Positions 55,185 to 62,877 of a DNA stretch of 64,000 nt are shown here, piece by piece (positions within the stretch are counted from its first letter, which is position 1; every line of letters starts with the position of its first letter). Location of the stretch: assembly GCA_016191115.1 (NCBI GenBank), contig JACPPG010000047.1, positions 62,001-126,000 of the forward strand. The letters run 5' to 3'. The notes under the pieces are model-generated. The model did not search any database. It was not told the DNA's origin and saw nothing but the letters and a program-made list of their open reading frames with translations. Source of the stretch: Planctomycetia bacterium (GTDB lineage Bacteria; Planctomycetota; Planctomycetia; Pirellulales; JACPPG01). Position numbers and translations under genes: made by a program.

Positions 55185-57710
55185 ATGATGAGTACCGCAA
55201 CGACTGCTGAGCCCGCTCCGCGTTTCTGGAGCGAAGAACCTTCCCAAAAGGCGGGCCGGCGGCGAATCCGGGCGCATATCGGCGGGCTGCACTGCTCGTT
55301 GTGCACCGGCACGATCGAGAAGGCGCTGGGCAGGCGACCGGGCGTCGACAAGGTGTCGGTGAGCTTGACGCATGAACAAGCGCTCATTGAATACGACCCG
55401 ACCAGGACACGCGCCGAGGACCTGCTGCAAACGCTCAAGGACATCGGCTACACCGTCTCCGATCCGCGCAAGGTGCGGCCGTTTGAAGAAGAAGAGCAGG
55501 CGCTGGTGCGCGAGCGGGGCCGTTTCCTGATCGCATTGACGGCGAGCACCGCCGCGATGGGCTTGGCCGGATACCCGGTCGAGAGCTTGTGGTTCTGGCT
55601 GTGCGTGTTTTCCATCGCAAGCCTCGTCGTGTTTACCTTTGTGGTGTTGCGCAGCTATGGCTTGCGTCAGGCGTTTGTCGGGTCTGCCATTCTAGCCGCG
55701 TTCGGCGCCGGCACTTATGCGCTCCAGTTGAGCGGCGCGTTTGGCGGCGCCACGCCGTGGATCGCGGGCGCGCTGGCCGTTCTTCTCATCTTCGGCGTGG
55801 GCGGGCACATCGTCCGCATGGCATGGGCGGCGCTGCTCCGCGGCATCCTCAACCAACACGTGCTGGTGGAGTTCGGCGCGTTCGCGGGGCTTATCGGCGG
55901 GATTGTCGGGCTGGTATTCAATCCTTCCAATTATCCGACGACAGCATTTTTCTCGGTGGCGGTGATGGTGCTCACCTATCACATCTTCTCCGAGTGGCTG
56001 TCGCTGATCGTGAAAACCCGCAGTTCTCAGGCAGTCAAGAAACTTTTGGACCTTGAGCCTGACGTTGCGCATGTCGTGCGCGAAGGTAAGGAAATAGAGA
56101 TCCCCTTCGAAGAAGTGCGGGTCGGCGACATGGTGCGCGTCCGCCCAGGTGAGCGAGTGGCGGTGGACGGCGTGGTCGAATCTGGTGCCTCGGACCTGGA
56201 TGAATCTCTCGTTACCGGGGAGCCAAAGCTGATCGAGAAGGTCCCCGGAGACAAAACCATCAGCGGCTCCCTGAACGGTCACGGCACGCTCCTCGTGCGC
56301 GTCACCGTGGTGGGCGAAGAAAGTTTTCTCAGGCAAGTGATCCGAAGCGTGGAAGACGCGCGCGCCCTCAAGCCCGGTCTGCTGCACCTTGTGGATCGCG
56401 TGCTCCGGGTCTACACGCCGATCGTGCTGTTGACTGCGGCCGGCTCGACGGTCTTCTGGCTCCTCGGTCCACTGGTGATCGGAGGCTCGCCCGATGTGCA
56501 GCGAGCGATGTTCGCCGGCCTGAGCGTGCTGGTCATGGGCTATCCCTGCGCCGTGGGAATCTCAGCGCCGCTGTCGATTGTCCGCGGCGCCGGCGAAGCG
56601 GCCGAGCGGGGCGTGCTGATGCGCACCGGTGAAGCTTTTCAGGCCCTGCGGCGCGTGCAGCGCGTGGTCTTCGATAAGACCGGCACGTTGACCGAAGGCC
56701 ACCCTGCATTGCGCGCAATCGTCGCTGTGGTCGGTACGGAAGAGCAGGTGCTTGGGCTGGCAGCAGCCGTAGAGGCCAGTTCTGAACACCCGTTGGCCCG
56801 CGCGGTGGTAGGAGAAGCATTTGAACGCAGCATAGCTCTACCTGAGGTGCAGGATTTCGAGGCCGTTCCGGGGAAAGGTGTCAGGGCACGTCTTGGCAAT
56901 CAACTGCTCATCGTCGGCAGCCCGAGATTTCTGTCGAGTGAGGAAGTGAACATCGCGCCGCACGAAAAGCGTATTGCAGAACTCGAATCGCAGGGGCTGA
57001 CGGTCATCGCCGCCGCGCGGGACGGCGCGCTCGTCGGTTTGCTGGCGCTGGGCGATGCACTGCGGCCCGATGCGGCGGAAACGGTTCACCGACTGCATGC
57101 GATGGGCATCCATACGAGCCTGATCACCGGCGACAACGAGCAGGCGGCAAAACATTTCGCCCGTCTCGCCGGCATCGAAGATGTCCATGCCCGCGTGTTG
57201 CCAGCCGAGAAAGCGGAGATGATCCGCAAGCTTCAGAAGAGCGCGCGCGTAGCCATGGTCGGCGACGGCATCAACGACGCGCCGGCCCTGATGCAGGCCG
57301 AGGTCGGCATCGCGTTCGGCAGCGGGGCCGACATCGCGGTCGAATCCGCCGACGTGATCATCCTCAACAAGCGGGTCGGCGCGGTGATCGATGCCTACGA
57401 GATTAGCCGCTACAGTTACGGCAAGATGGTGCAGAACATCGTCCTGGCGTTCACGTTCAACGGCATCGGAATTCCGGCGGCCGCGACGGGATTGGTGTAT
57501 CCAATCTGGGGGATGGTCGCGATGGCGGCCAGCGTGACGTCCATCTTCATCAATTCGCTGTGGAGCCGGGGCACTTATTTCTTCCAGGCCATCAAGACGG
57601 TCGGGCAAGCTCCGCCGATTGCAGCCATAGCGCCCGCAGAAGCAGATAACCAAGTCATGCGGTTGGTTCGCTCAGGCGGCAGCCTGACGGGAGATTCCGG
57701 TCATGTTTAA
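55185..57710 (+). CDS. P1B-type heavy-metal ATPase with YPC membrane motif
   Basis: The 841-residue protein is a heavy-metal translocating P-type ATPase. It has an N-terminal HMA domain with CSLC (Cys37, Cys40), the actuator motif TGEP (about 344), the membrane motif GYPCAVG (Tyr453-Pro454-Cys455, where CPC is usual), the phosphorylation site DKTGT (Asp497), the SEHPLA motif (His535) and GDGINDAP. The last two helices have 'GIGIPAAATGLVYP' and 'MAASVTSIFINSLW'. The substitution at the metal site suggests changed ion choice. It is 54 bp after the CcdA-HMA gene. The ATG at 55185 is followed by a second ATG. Confidence 0.92.
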   Translation: MMSTATTAEPAPRFWSEEPSQKAGRRRIRAHIGGLHCSLCTGTIEKALGRRPGVDKVSVSLTHEQALIEYDPTRTRAEDLLQTLKDIGYTVSDPRKVRPFEEEEQALVRERGRFLIALTASTAAMGLAGYPVESLWFWLCVFSIASLVVFTFVVLRSYGLRQAFVGSAILAAFGAGTYALQLSGAFGGATPWIAGALAVLLIFGVGGHIVRMAWAALLRGILNQHVLVEFGAFAGLIGGIVGLVFNPSNYPTTAFFSVAVMVLTYHIFSEWLSLIVKTRSSQAVKKLLDLEPDVAHVVREGKEIEIPFEEVRVGDMVRVRPGERVAVDGVVESGASDLDESLVTGEPKLIEKVPGDKTISGSLNGHGTLLVRVTVVGEESFLRQVIRSVEDARALKPGLLHLVDRVLRVYTPIVLLTAAGSTVFWLLGPLVIGGSPDVQRAMFAGLSVLVMGYPCAVGISAPLSIVRGAGEAAERGVLMRTGEAFQALRRVQRVVFDKTGTLTEGHPALRAIVAVVGTEEQVLGLAAAVEASSEHPLARAVVGEAFERSIALPEVQDFEAVPGKGVRARLGNQLLIVGSPRFLSSEEVNIAPHEKRIAELESQGLTVIAAARDGALVGLLALGDALRPDAAETVHRLHAMGIHTSLITGDNEQAAKHFARLAGIEDVHARVLPAEKAEMIRKLQKSARVAMVGDGINDAPALMQAEVGIAFGSGADIAVESADVIILNKRVGAVIDAYEISRYSYGKMVQNIVLAFTFNGIGIPAAATGLVYPIWGMVAMAASVTSIFINSLWSRGTYFFQAIKTVGQAPPIAAIAPAEADNQVMRLVRSGGSLTGDSGHV

Positions 57711-57788
57711 GTCAACCACTTTCGAAGTTATCGCTCGTCGTTCATCCGGCGCCGCACGCGGAGGAAGCGTTGCTTCGGTGAGCCGCCC

Positions 57789-58610
57789 CTACGTCCTCGG
57801 GGATCGCCGGCCCGCGCAGGCCACGACCGCGACGATGCCCAGAGCGCCGAGCACGAGCGTCGACGGTTCCGGTATGGGCGAGAGGTCGCCGGGGTCGAAC
57901 TGGCCGGGCAAGAACACGAACACGCGGGCCTCATCGACGACGCCTGCAAAGGGTGGCAACGCCCCGCTGTCCAAGAAGTTGCCGATGGCCAGCTTGTCGC
58001 CGCCGATCGTTGGCGACGGAGCGGCGAGCGAGTTAGCCACCGCGACGTGATTGATGTAAACCGTGGTCACACCGCTATCACGCACCAGCGCCATGTCCAC
58101 CGCTACGCCAGGCTGGGCCGCCACGCCCGTCGGCAAAAGGGCGACTCCCCCCAGCAGACCTTGATACGTGCCTCTGGAGATCAGCAGACCGTAGCCATCC
58201 GAAGGCGCGTTGGTCGGGATCCCGTCGCCGCCGTTGTAGAACGGCCTCCCGTCGACGAAGGCCGTGAACGGGTCCGGCATGATGTAGGCCTCGATGCCGA
58301 AATTGTCGCTCACACCGAGCAACGCGGCCGGCGCCTCGTAGCGGGAATCGACATTCTCAAACTGCATGGAGAGCGTGCTGCCGCTGCCGGGGGAGAAAAG
58401 GCCGACGTCGTACGTCGTGTTGCCCACCTTGACCGCAGGGACTCCCCCTGCGCTGTCGGTCGTCGTCGGGTTGCCTGGCAAGCCGACTAGGGCCCCGGCG
58501 TCGGCCTCGCCGAGCCGGTACTGGCGAACCAGCGAGATGGCAGCCACCGCTTCACCAGCCGCAAAACAGACCAGCGCAACCACACCGAAACGAAACACTA
58601 GTTGTCTCAT
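57789..58610 (-). CDS. PEP-CTERM protein with LamG-like domain
   Basis: The 273-residue protein has a signal peptide (VVALVCFAAGEAVAA), a LamG/concanavalin-like beta domain ('FGIEAYIMPDPFT', 'AGVVDEARVFVF'), and a C-terminal sorting signal (IPEPSTL, hydrophobic helix, GRRSPRT). ATG 58610 is preceded by GGAGGG; the longer open frame to 58790 lacks a signal before it. Export and surface anchoring by an exosortase are expected. It is convergent with the P-type ATPase gene. Confidence 0.85.
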   Translation of the reverse strand: MRQLVFRFGVVALVCFAAGEAVAAISLVRQYRLGEADAGALVGLPGNPTTTDSAGGVPAVKVGNTTYDVGLFSPGSGSTLSMQFENVDSRYEAPAALLGVSDNFGIEAYIMPDPFTAFVDGRPFYNGGDGIPTNAPSDGYGLLISRGTYQGLLGGVALLPTGVAAQPGVAVDMALVRDSGVTTVYINHVAVANSLAAPSPTIGGDKLAIGNFLDSGALPPFAGVVDEARVFVFLPGQFDPGDLSPIPEPSTLVLGALGIVAVVACAGRRSPRT

Positions 58611-59169
58611 GAGACCCTCCCGCGTTGTCGCGACTTTGGAATCGGACGACGCTTCAATTGAGATGGGCGACGAAGAGTCGCGTGAAGTGCGCTCGCGGAG
58701 CGATGCGCTGCACTCGACCGGATTCGCCGCTACAGTGACCGCAAGGGCGAGAAACCATGTGAAAAGGTTGCTGGGACGAGCGCGCGCCATTCTATCGCTG
58801 CAGCGCCCAACAACAACCGCGCGTTGCGAAGTTCTTACGCCTTACGAAACGTTTCAGGATCCGGCGGCCTCCGGGCGACGCTCCTGAACGGGACGCGGCC
58901 TTGCCGGCGGCCGTCGCGCTCCCCCCCGCCTTGCGATACGGCGCTCGTTTTTGGAATGGCGTTCGCACCTCAAACGGCGACTGCCGCGGCCGTGGCGCTT
59001 TCGGAACCGCCGATACCCGGAACCCGGGCAGGTTCTTCCCACCCCCTTCTCTTGCGCGTCGTCGGCTCGGCGGTGGCGCCGGCGGCCGGCATCGTCGGAG
59101 CGGAAATCGGCTACTTCAGGAAATGACCCGTGCGACTGCGGCGGGCCAGCACGGCGAGGGCGAATTGGC
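58611..59169. other. Spacer with no recognised gene
   Basis: 559 bp upstream of the PEP-CTERM gene. A plus-strand frame is open here but its product is Arg/Pro-rich without domains and runs straight into a repeat, so it is not called as a gene. A promoter for the PEP-CTERM gene is expected but not evident. Confidence 0.4.
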
Positions 59170-59310
59170 CAGGGCCATTCTGTTTTTCAAAATGGCGAGG
59201 CGGGAAAATGGGACTGGCTCCGAGCATAAACAGCGCAAGTCCTTTCAGGCCAACGTTGCGTCTCGGTGCCTGTCCCACTTTCCCGCCGGTGCGCCGCCGG
59301 CAAGCTTGAA
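59170..59310 (-). repeat. Dispersed hairpin repeat family 1, copy 8 (inverted)
   Basis: An inverted copy with the right end (CAGGGCCATTCTG on the plus strand) complete and the other end cut after CTTGAA. Its inner boundary coincides with the first base of homology in the SNF2 helicase remnant. Confidence 0.84.
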
Positions 59311-59311
59311 A

Positions 59312-60386
59312 TTCGACAAGCGCGATTGGCGGCGAGGAGAGGAGTACTTCCGGTCGGATGCCGTGTTGATAGTGGATCGCGCGGCCCACTTTCTCAAGGC
59401 CGAAGTGCAAGGCTCGGCCGCCTCGCCCTATGATGTATCGCTGGATTGGTCGGCAGCCAGAGGGGGCGTGCTGCGGGTGGGTTGGGAAGACGCCCGCGCA
59501 TCGGGCGCTAGAACGGCAACGCGCCGGAAAACGACCGCGGGTCGCAATCGTCGAGGCCGCGCGAAGTCGCGGAAGGCGCCCGACTGGAAGCGGCGGCTTG
59601 TCGCGCTGGCTCACGAACCTGAAGAGGACCTTCCTTTCCTCGTTCCTCGCCGCCGCTCATCGAGCAAGCCGCGGCAGTTCTGGTACTTGCTCGACGCCGA
59701 GCGAACGCGCGACAACGGGCGGCCCTGCATCGCGCTGCGCCAACGGACCATCAAGAAGGACTGCACTCCGGGCAAATTGAAGGCGCTGAAGCTAACACGC
59801 GCCGAAATCGACAACCTGCCGTCGGCCGAGGATCGAACCCTGCTGGGGCTTTTGGCCGGCAACGAGCGCGATCTGGACTACGGCCCGTCGGTCATGCCTT
59901 ATGGCAACTACTGGGATCTCACCGACTGCGCCACTGTGGCCGCGATGTTCGACATTCTCCTTCCCCGGCTGTGTGCGTCGGGCCGTTTCGGATGGCTGCC
60001 GGACGATGGCTTGACGGACGACGAGCAGGTTCGCTTGCTCGCCTGGGATGACGGCCCGCCGCGGAAGGTGACGTTGCACGTCACCAAGAGCCCGGACCGG
60101 AAGCACTGGCAGTTGGATGCCAGGTTGGAACGCGGCGCGGCCGTCGAGGAATTGAGTCGCCCACTGCTGTTGTTGGCGTCGGGCCTGGTGATGTTTCCCG
60201 ACAGGATCGCGCGGCTCGACGCCGGCGATGATTTTCGCTGGATCGTCATGCTGCGCGAGGGTCCGCTGCTCGTGCCCGTCAAGCAGGCAGGGGCACAAGC
60301 GGGGCCTAGCCGAGGCCATCGTATCGGCGGAAAACAGCGTTCTGCGCGATCTCACAGCGGAAGACCTGCAATTGCTGCTGAGCTGA
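59312..60386 (+). pseudogene. SNF2-family helicase remnant (both ends kept, core lost)
   Basis: From 59312 the frame encodes 'FDKRDWRRGEEYFRSDAV' and then 'SPYDVSLDW', like the start of SWIM-containing SNF2 helicases. At the point where the SWIM zinc finger should be, the sequence jumps to an Arg-rich stretch. The N-terminal region continues to 'REGPLLVPVKQ' near 60285. After a one-base frame change, 'GLAEAIVSAENSVLRDLTAE' follows to a stop at 60386; this resembles the last residues of the same helicases. The whole ATPase core (several hundred residues) is absent. No start codon of its own remains beyond the repeat. Confidence 0.62.
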
Positions 60387-60492
60387 CGCCGACCGCGCGG
60401 CTCAACCCGCCGAGTTCGCCCTGCCGTAAACCGCGGCGCGCCGATTTCTCAGCACCAAGGCCTGGCGCGGCCTGGCGGCCGCAACCAAGACC

Positions 60493-61470
60493 ATGAATGC
60501 TGTGAACCCCATTCGTGCCGCTTCCGTTCAGTTCGAGCACGCCGCCGGCGATAAGGCAGCGAACTTTGCGAAGATCGAAGCCTTCGCGCGCGACGCAGCC
60601 GAACGCGGCGTCAAGCTCCTGGCGTTCCCGGAATGCTGCATTACCGGATACTGGTTTTTGCGCAAGCTTTCCGCCCGTGCGTTGCACGAGCTGGCGGAAC
60701 CGGTGCCCGATGGCCCTTCGACAAAGCAGCTCTTGGGCCTGGCCCAGCGGCACGGGATGACCATCGGGGCCGGGCTCGTCGAGTCGGACGGCGACCGGCT
60801 CTACAACACCTACGTCGTCGCCATGCCGGACGGGCAGCACCGCCGGCACCGCAAGATCCAGGCCTTCGAGAGCGAGCATATCTCGTCCGGCGACCAGTTC
60901 ACCGTGTTCGACACGCCCGATGGCGTGCGCGTCGGCGTCTTGATCTGCTACGACAATAACATCGTCGAGAACGTTCGCATCACCGCGCTAGCCGGGGCGC
61001 AAGTCTTACTCGCGCCGCATCAGACGGGCGGGTGCGACTCGAAAAGCCCGCACGGCATGAAGCCGATCGACCGGGCGTTGTGGGACAACCGGGCGGCGGA
61101 CCCCGAAGCGATCCGCGCCGCCTTCACGGGTCCCAACGGCCGCGGGTGGCTCATGCGGTGGCTCCCGGCCCGCGCGCACGACAACGGTCTCTTCGTGCTG
61201 TTCGCCAACGGCGTGGGCGTGGACGACAACGAGATTCGCACGGGGGGCGCGATGATCCTCGACCCGTACGGGCGGATCGTGGCGGAAACCAATGAGCCGG
61301 CCGACGCGCTTGTGGTGGCCGACCTGGACCTGTCGCTCATCCCGCAGAGCACGGGCCGCCGCTGGCTCCGCGCCCGCCGCCCCGACCTGTACGGCCCGCT
61401 CACGGTGCCAACCGGCGAAGAACTCGATACGCGCGCGGTTCGTTTCGGCGGAGCGCAGCCGGGCTCGTAA
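60493..61470 (+). CDS. Carbon-nitrogen hydrolase (nitrilase superfamily)
   Basis: The 325-residue cytoplasmic protein has the nitrilase-superfamily triad Glu47 (FPECCITGYW), Lys121 (RHRKIQAF) and Cys152 (LICYDNN). It has no signal peptide, unlike the one at 22462. Hydrolysis of an amide or nitrile is expected; N-carbamoyl or omega-amidase-type substrates are possible. The C-terminal 60 residues are longer than in the shortest members. ATG 60493 precedes the first conserved strand by a normal distance. It is convergent with tatD, 85 bp away. Confidence 0.87.
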   Translation: MNAVNPIRAASVQFEHAAGDKAANFAKIEAFARDAAERGVKLLAFPECCITGYWFLRKLSARALHELAEPVPDGPSTKQLLGLAQRHGMTIGAGLVESDGDRLYNTYVVAMPDGQHRRHRKIQAFESEHISSGDQFTVFDTPDGVRVGVLICYDNNIVENVRITALAGAQVLLAPHQTGGCDSKSPHGMKPIDRALWDNRAADPEAIRAAFTGPNGRGWLMRWLPARAHDNGLFVLFANGVGVDDNEIRTGGAMILDPYGRIVAETNEPADALVVADLDLSLIPQSTGRRWLRARRPDLYGPLTVPTGEELDTRAVRFGGAQPGS

Positions 61471-61555
61471 TCCATGCAGATCCGCGGCAATCCGTGGCTG
61501 CCTCTTTCCTCCTCTTCGTCTCCGTGTCTCCGCGCCTCCGTGGTGATTCTTTTCC

Positions 61556-62335
61556 TTACCGTGCCGGCACGCGGAACAGCCGCTGGGCGTTGGCCGTGGT
61601 TTGCTCGGCGAATTCTTCGATGCTCCCGCCGCGCGCTTCCGCCAACGAGCGGGCCGTGTACACCAGGTTCGCCGGCTCGTTCCGCTTGCCGCGCAGCGGG
61701 TGGGGCGCCAGATAGGGCGCGTCGGTCTCGATCAAGATGCGATCCGCCGGGACGGTCGCGGCCACGGCCCGCAGCGCGTCGGATTTCTTGAACGTTACCA
61801 TGCCGGCGAAGCTGATGTAGAGTCCAAGGGCGGCGCACTCGGCGGCGGTCGCCTCGTCGCCGGTGAAGGAGTGCATCACGCCCGCCAGCGGCCCGCGCTT
61901 GCTCGCTTCGCGGAGCATGGCCAGCACGTCGGCATCGCTTTCGCGGGTGTGAACGATAAACGGCAGGCCGGTGGCTTGCGAGAGGCGCAAGTGGCGGTCG
62001 AAGTAGTCCTGTTGCAAGTCGAAAGCGGAATAGTCCCAGTGGCGATCGAGCCCGGTCTCGCCGATGGCGACCACGCCCGGCGAGCGAGCGAGTTCTTCGA
62101 CGCGTTCCCAGTCGCCGGCCGCCGCTTGCGCACAGTAGTTGGGCTGAATGCCGACGGCCGCCAGCACGCCCGGATGTACGGCCGCCAGGCGGAGGGCGGC
62201 TTCGCTCGAATCGGCGCCGATGCCGACGGCAAGGATCGTCTCGACGCCGGCGGCGCGCGCCGCGGCGATCACCGCCTCGCGATCGGCGGCAAACTCCTCC
62301 TGATCCAGATGCGCGTGAGTGTCGAAAAAACGCAT
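61556..62335 (-). CDS. tatD: TatD-family metal-dependent DNase/hydrolase
   Basis: The 259-residue protein has all TatD metal ligands: 'FDTHAHLD' (His7, His9 region), GETGLDRHWD (Glu), 'FIVHTRE', 'VMHSFTG' and 'IETDAPYLAP' (Asp). TatD enzymes are 3'-5' exonucleases of single-stranded DNA or RNA. ATG 62335 begins the conserved core, so the open frame up to 62413 is trimmed. It is the last gene of a minus-strand group with the helical protein and nuoN upstream. Confidence 0.92.
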   Translation of the reverse strand: MRFFDTHAHLDQEEFAADREAVIAAARAAGVETILAVGIGADSSEAALRLAAVHPGVLAAVGIQPNYCAQAAAGDWERVEELARSPGVVAIGETGLDRHWDYSAFDLQQDYFDRHLRLSQATGLPFIVHTRESDADVLAMLREASKRGPLAGVMHSFTGDEATAAECAALGLYISFAGMVTFKKSDALRAVAATVPADRILIETDAPYLAPHPLRGKRNEPANLVYTARSLAEARGGSIEEFAEQTTANAQRLFRVPAR

Positions 62336-62435
62336 AAGCAGCAGCGGGCCGCCGGCAGCTAGGAAACGCGACGGGGGCGACCGCCGTTTAGCCGCCGCGG
62401 CTACGCGGCGCAAAAGCGCGCGAATCGCAGCCGCT

Positions 62436-62864
62436 TCACGCCGGCTGCTTCACCAGCTCCTCGAGCACTTCCAGGTGCGCCCGCTCGGCACCCAGCACTT
62501 CCTCGGCCAGGGCGCGGGCCTCGCGGTCGCCCGACACGTCCCTGACGCACTTCTCGATCGCCGCGACGTCGGCCCTCTGGCAGCGGACCAGCTCCCGCAA
62601 CAAGTAATCGAGCGACAGCAGGTTGGTGTCGGTGAACTGCATGGGAAACGAGCCCATCGCCACGCGGCCGCCGCGGGCGTCGATCAATTCGGCCACCCGC
62701 CCGGCCATCGACCTCTGGTCCGCCACGATGTGCCCGAGCGCCTCGCTGGCCTTCTCGTCTCCCGGGTGCGTCCACGGGCAGGCGTCGGTCAGGTACGTCG
62801 GCAGCGAGCGGTGCAGAATCTCGAACAGCCGGTTCAGCACGTTGATAGCGTCGGGCTTGGCCAT
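62436..62864 (-). CDS. Small helical protein of unknown function
   Basis: The 142-residue protein is predicted as an all-helical bundle with spaced Glu/His residues (for example 'HIVADQRSMAGRVAELID' and 'AERAHLEVLEELV'), which recalls ferritin-like four-helix proteins. I cannot confirm a di-iron site. It lies 13 bp after nuoN and 100 bp before tatD on the same strand. Confidence 0.65.
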   Translation of the reverse strand: MAKPDAINVLNRLFEILHRSLPTYLTDACPWTHPGDEKASEALGHIVADQRSMAGRVAELIDARGGRVAMGSFPMQFTDTNLLSLDYLLRELVRCQRADVAAIEKCVRDVSGDREARALAEEVLGAERAHLEVLEELVKQPA

Positions 62865-62877
62865 GCGCGCGAGTGAC

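Noticed and set aside
2805..59310. Reading the family 1 and 2 hairpins as intrinsic terminators
   Set aside because: No copy is followed by a T-run, and nearly all are upstream of gene starts, not after stops.
58901..59311. N-terminal part of the open frame that leads into the SNF2 remnant
   Set aside because: It is composed of spacer sequence and an inverted family 1 repeat and so is not a real protein start.
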